A stretch of 64,000 bases of DNA from Acestrorhynchus altus. Taxonomy: Eukaryota; Chordata; Actinopteri; Characiformes; Acestrorhynchidae. Location of the stretch: positions 21,631,687-21,695,686 of the forward strand of contig CM067521.1 in assembly GCA_034509495.1 (NCBI GenBank), in the 5' to 3' direction. Position numbers and translations under genes: made by a program. The notes beneath the pieces were generated by a model. That model ran no database searches and had not been told where the DNA came from. It saw only the letters and a program-made list of their open reading frames with translations. Positions 63,374 to 64,000 of the stretch are shown here, piece after piece (the stretch's first letter is position 1; every line of letters begins with the position of its first letter).

Positions 63374-64000
63374 TTAATCTTGTTTGCTGTTTTGTGATTG
63401 ATGCTTTTTTTCTGAATGCAAAGACAGGTAACAAATATAATATATATATATATATTGTTTGTAATAATTCAGGCAAAAAAGGGGGTCAGAAAACAGTTTA
63501 AGGGCTCTCGTGTTACACCCTAACACCATCTGTGCTAGTGATTGTCACCTTCATTTGAGTCAAATGCTCAAAGCCCATAGTTGTGAGCTGGGCTGTGGTA
63601 CAGTATGCAGTTATACAAGTTACCTGAACACCACAATGACCTACTTTCCAGGTTCCTCCTAAGTAATGAAACACAATGAAGTATCCGAATCTCACGAATG
63701 TACTAATGCCAATTCAGAAAGCTCTCAAAGTGGCCCACTAAACTTTGTGATCTTCTACATTAAGTCTCTAAACTGTATTAGTGTTTGAGTATTGAAATCT
63801 GCCAATTGTAGTGTTTGCATTCCCTGTTGCCTTCATATAGTACCAGGACTTTGCTTGGGCTATGTTTAGATAGATCGGTTTTGTTCATAATTGAACTGTC
63901 GTATTTTATGTTCGTTACATTTAAGGTGACATTTCAAGCTGTTTCTTTGTTTCCATGCTATCTGATTAGTGTTTTATTCAAAATCAAAATAAAAGATCTT
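63374..64000 (+). other. ppp1r15b: PPP1R15B 3' UTR (inferred, reaches window end)
   Basis: AT-rich sequence after the stop, including a short (AT)n at 63440-63456, ending with AATAAA at 63988-63993. Polyadenylation would fall at or just beyond the window end. Confidence 0.7.
63988..63993 (+). terminator. ppp1r15b: Polyadenylation signal AATAAA (PPP1R15B)
   Basis: Canonical hexamer 615 nt after the PPP1R15B stop. The cleavage site is probably just outside the window. Confidence 0.65.

Noticed and set aside
1..64000. tRNA, rRNA, CRISPR array, bacterial operon or viral genome
   Set aside because: No cloverleaf with intact A and B boxes outside SINE-like repeats, no regularly spaced direct-repeat/spacer array, no prokaryotic gene layout and no retroviral gag/pol coding sequence recognised.

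Overview
This is a vertebrate nuclear locus, not a microbial one. Long introns, GT-AG splice sites, dense (TG)n, (CT)n and (TAA)n microsatellites, decayed Tc1-type transposons, hairpin MITEs and tRNA-related SINEs all point to a teleost fish. Several repeat families, including a large palindromic one and the 'tgtttctcaaccctggtcct' hairpin, are ones I associate from memory with otophysan fish (characins, catfish, cyprinids). That narrower placement is an inference.

Two protein genes lie in tandem on the + strand. The first is PIK3C2B, a class II phosphoinositide 3-kinase. I could trace 32 coding exons from the ATG at 4382 to the stop at 52768. Every junction keeps frame, giving a predicted protein of 1580 aa. 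The domain order is proline-rich N-terminus, Ras-binding domain, PI3K-type C2, helical domain, kinase, PX and C-terminal C2. Its 3' UTR appears to run to an AATAAA at 55851. The second is PPP1R15B (CReP), the constitutive PP1 regulatory subunit that directs eIF2alpha dephosphorylation. It has two coding exons (59730-61448 and 63182-63373; 636 aa), a CpG-rich 5' region, uORFs in the presumed leader, and an AATAAA at 63988 just inside the window end. The same two genes are neighbours in the same orientation on human 1q32.1 (known synteny), so this is a conserved block.

Layout: 1-4293, upstream or 5' noncoding sequence with a possible CACGTG/CCAAT/TATA promoter near 350-445 and two repeats; 4294-52768, PIK3C2B exons and repeat-rich introns; 52769-55875, its 3' UTR; 55880-59080, intergenic sequence with a nested transposon remnant and a 16-bp minisatellite; 59080-59729, PPP1R15B promoter and leader; 59730-64000, PPP1R15B. 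The gene products act separately: PI3K-C2beta makes 3-phosphoinositides on membranes, while CReP-PP1-actin resets translation during stress.

No new gene system is visible. The points most worth a second look are the PPP1R15B leader uORFs, the PP1-binding motif split by its intron, several PIK3C2B exons whose splice signals sit in or beside microsatellites or transposons, a precise 52-bp minisatellite in a kinase-domain intron, and nested or TIR-bearing transposon derivatives.
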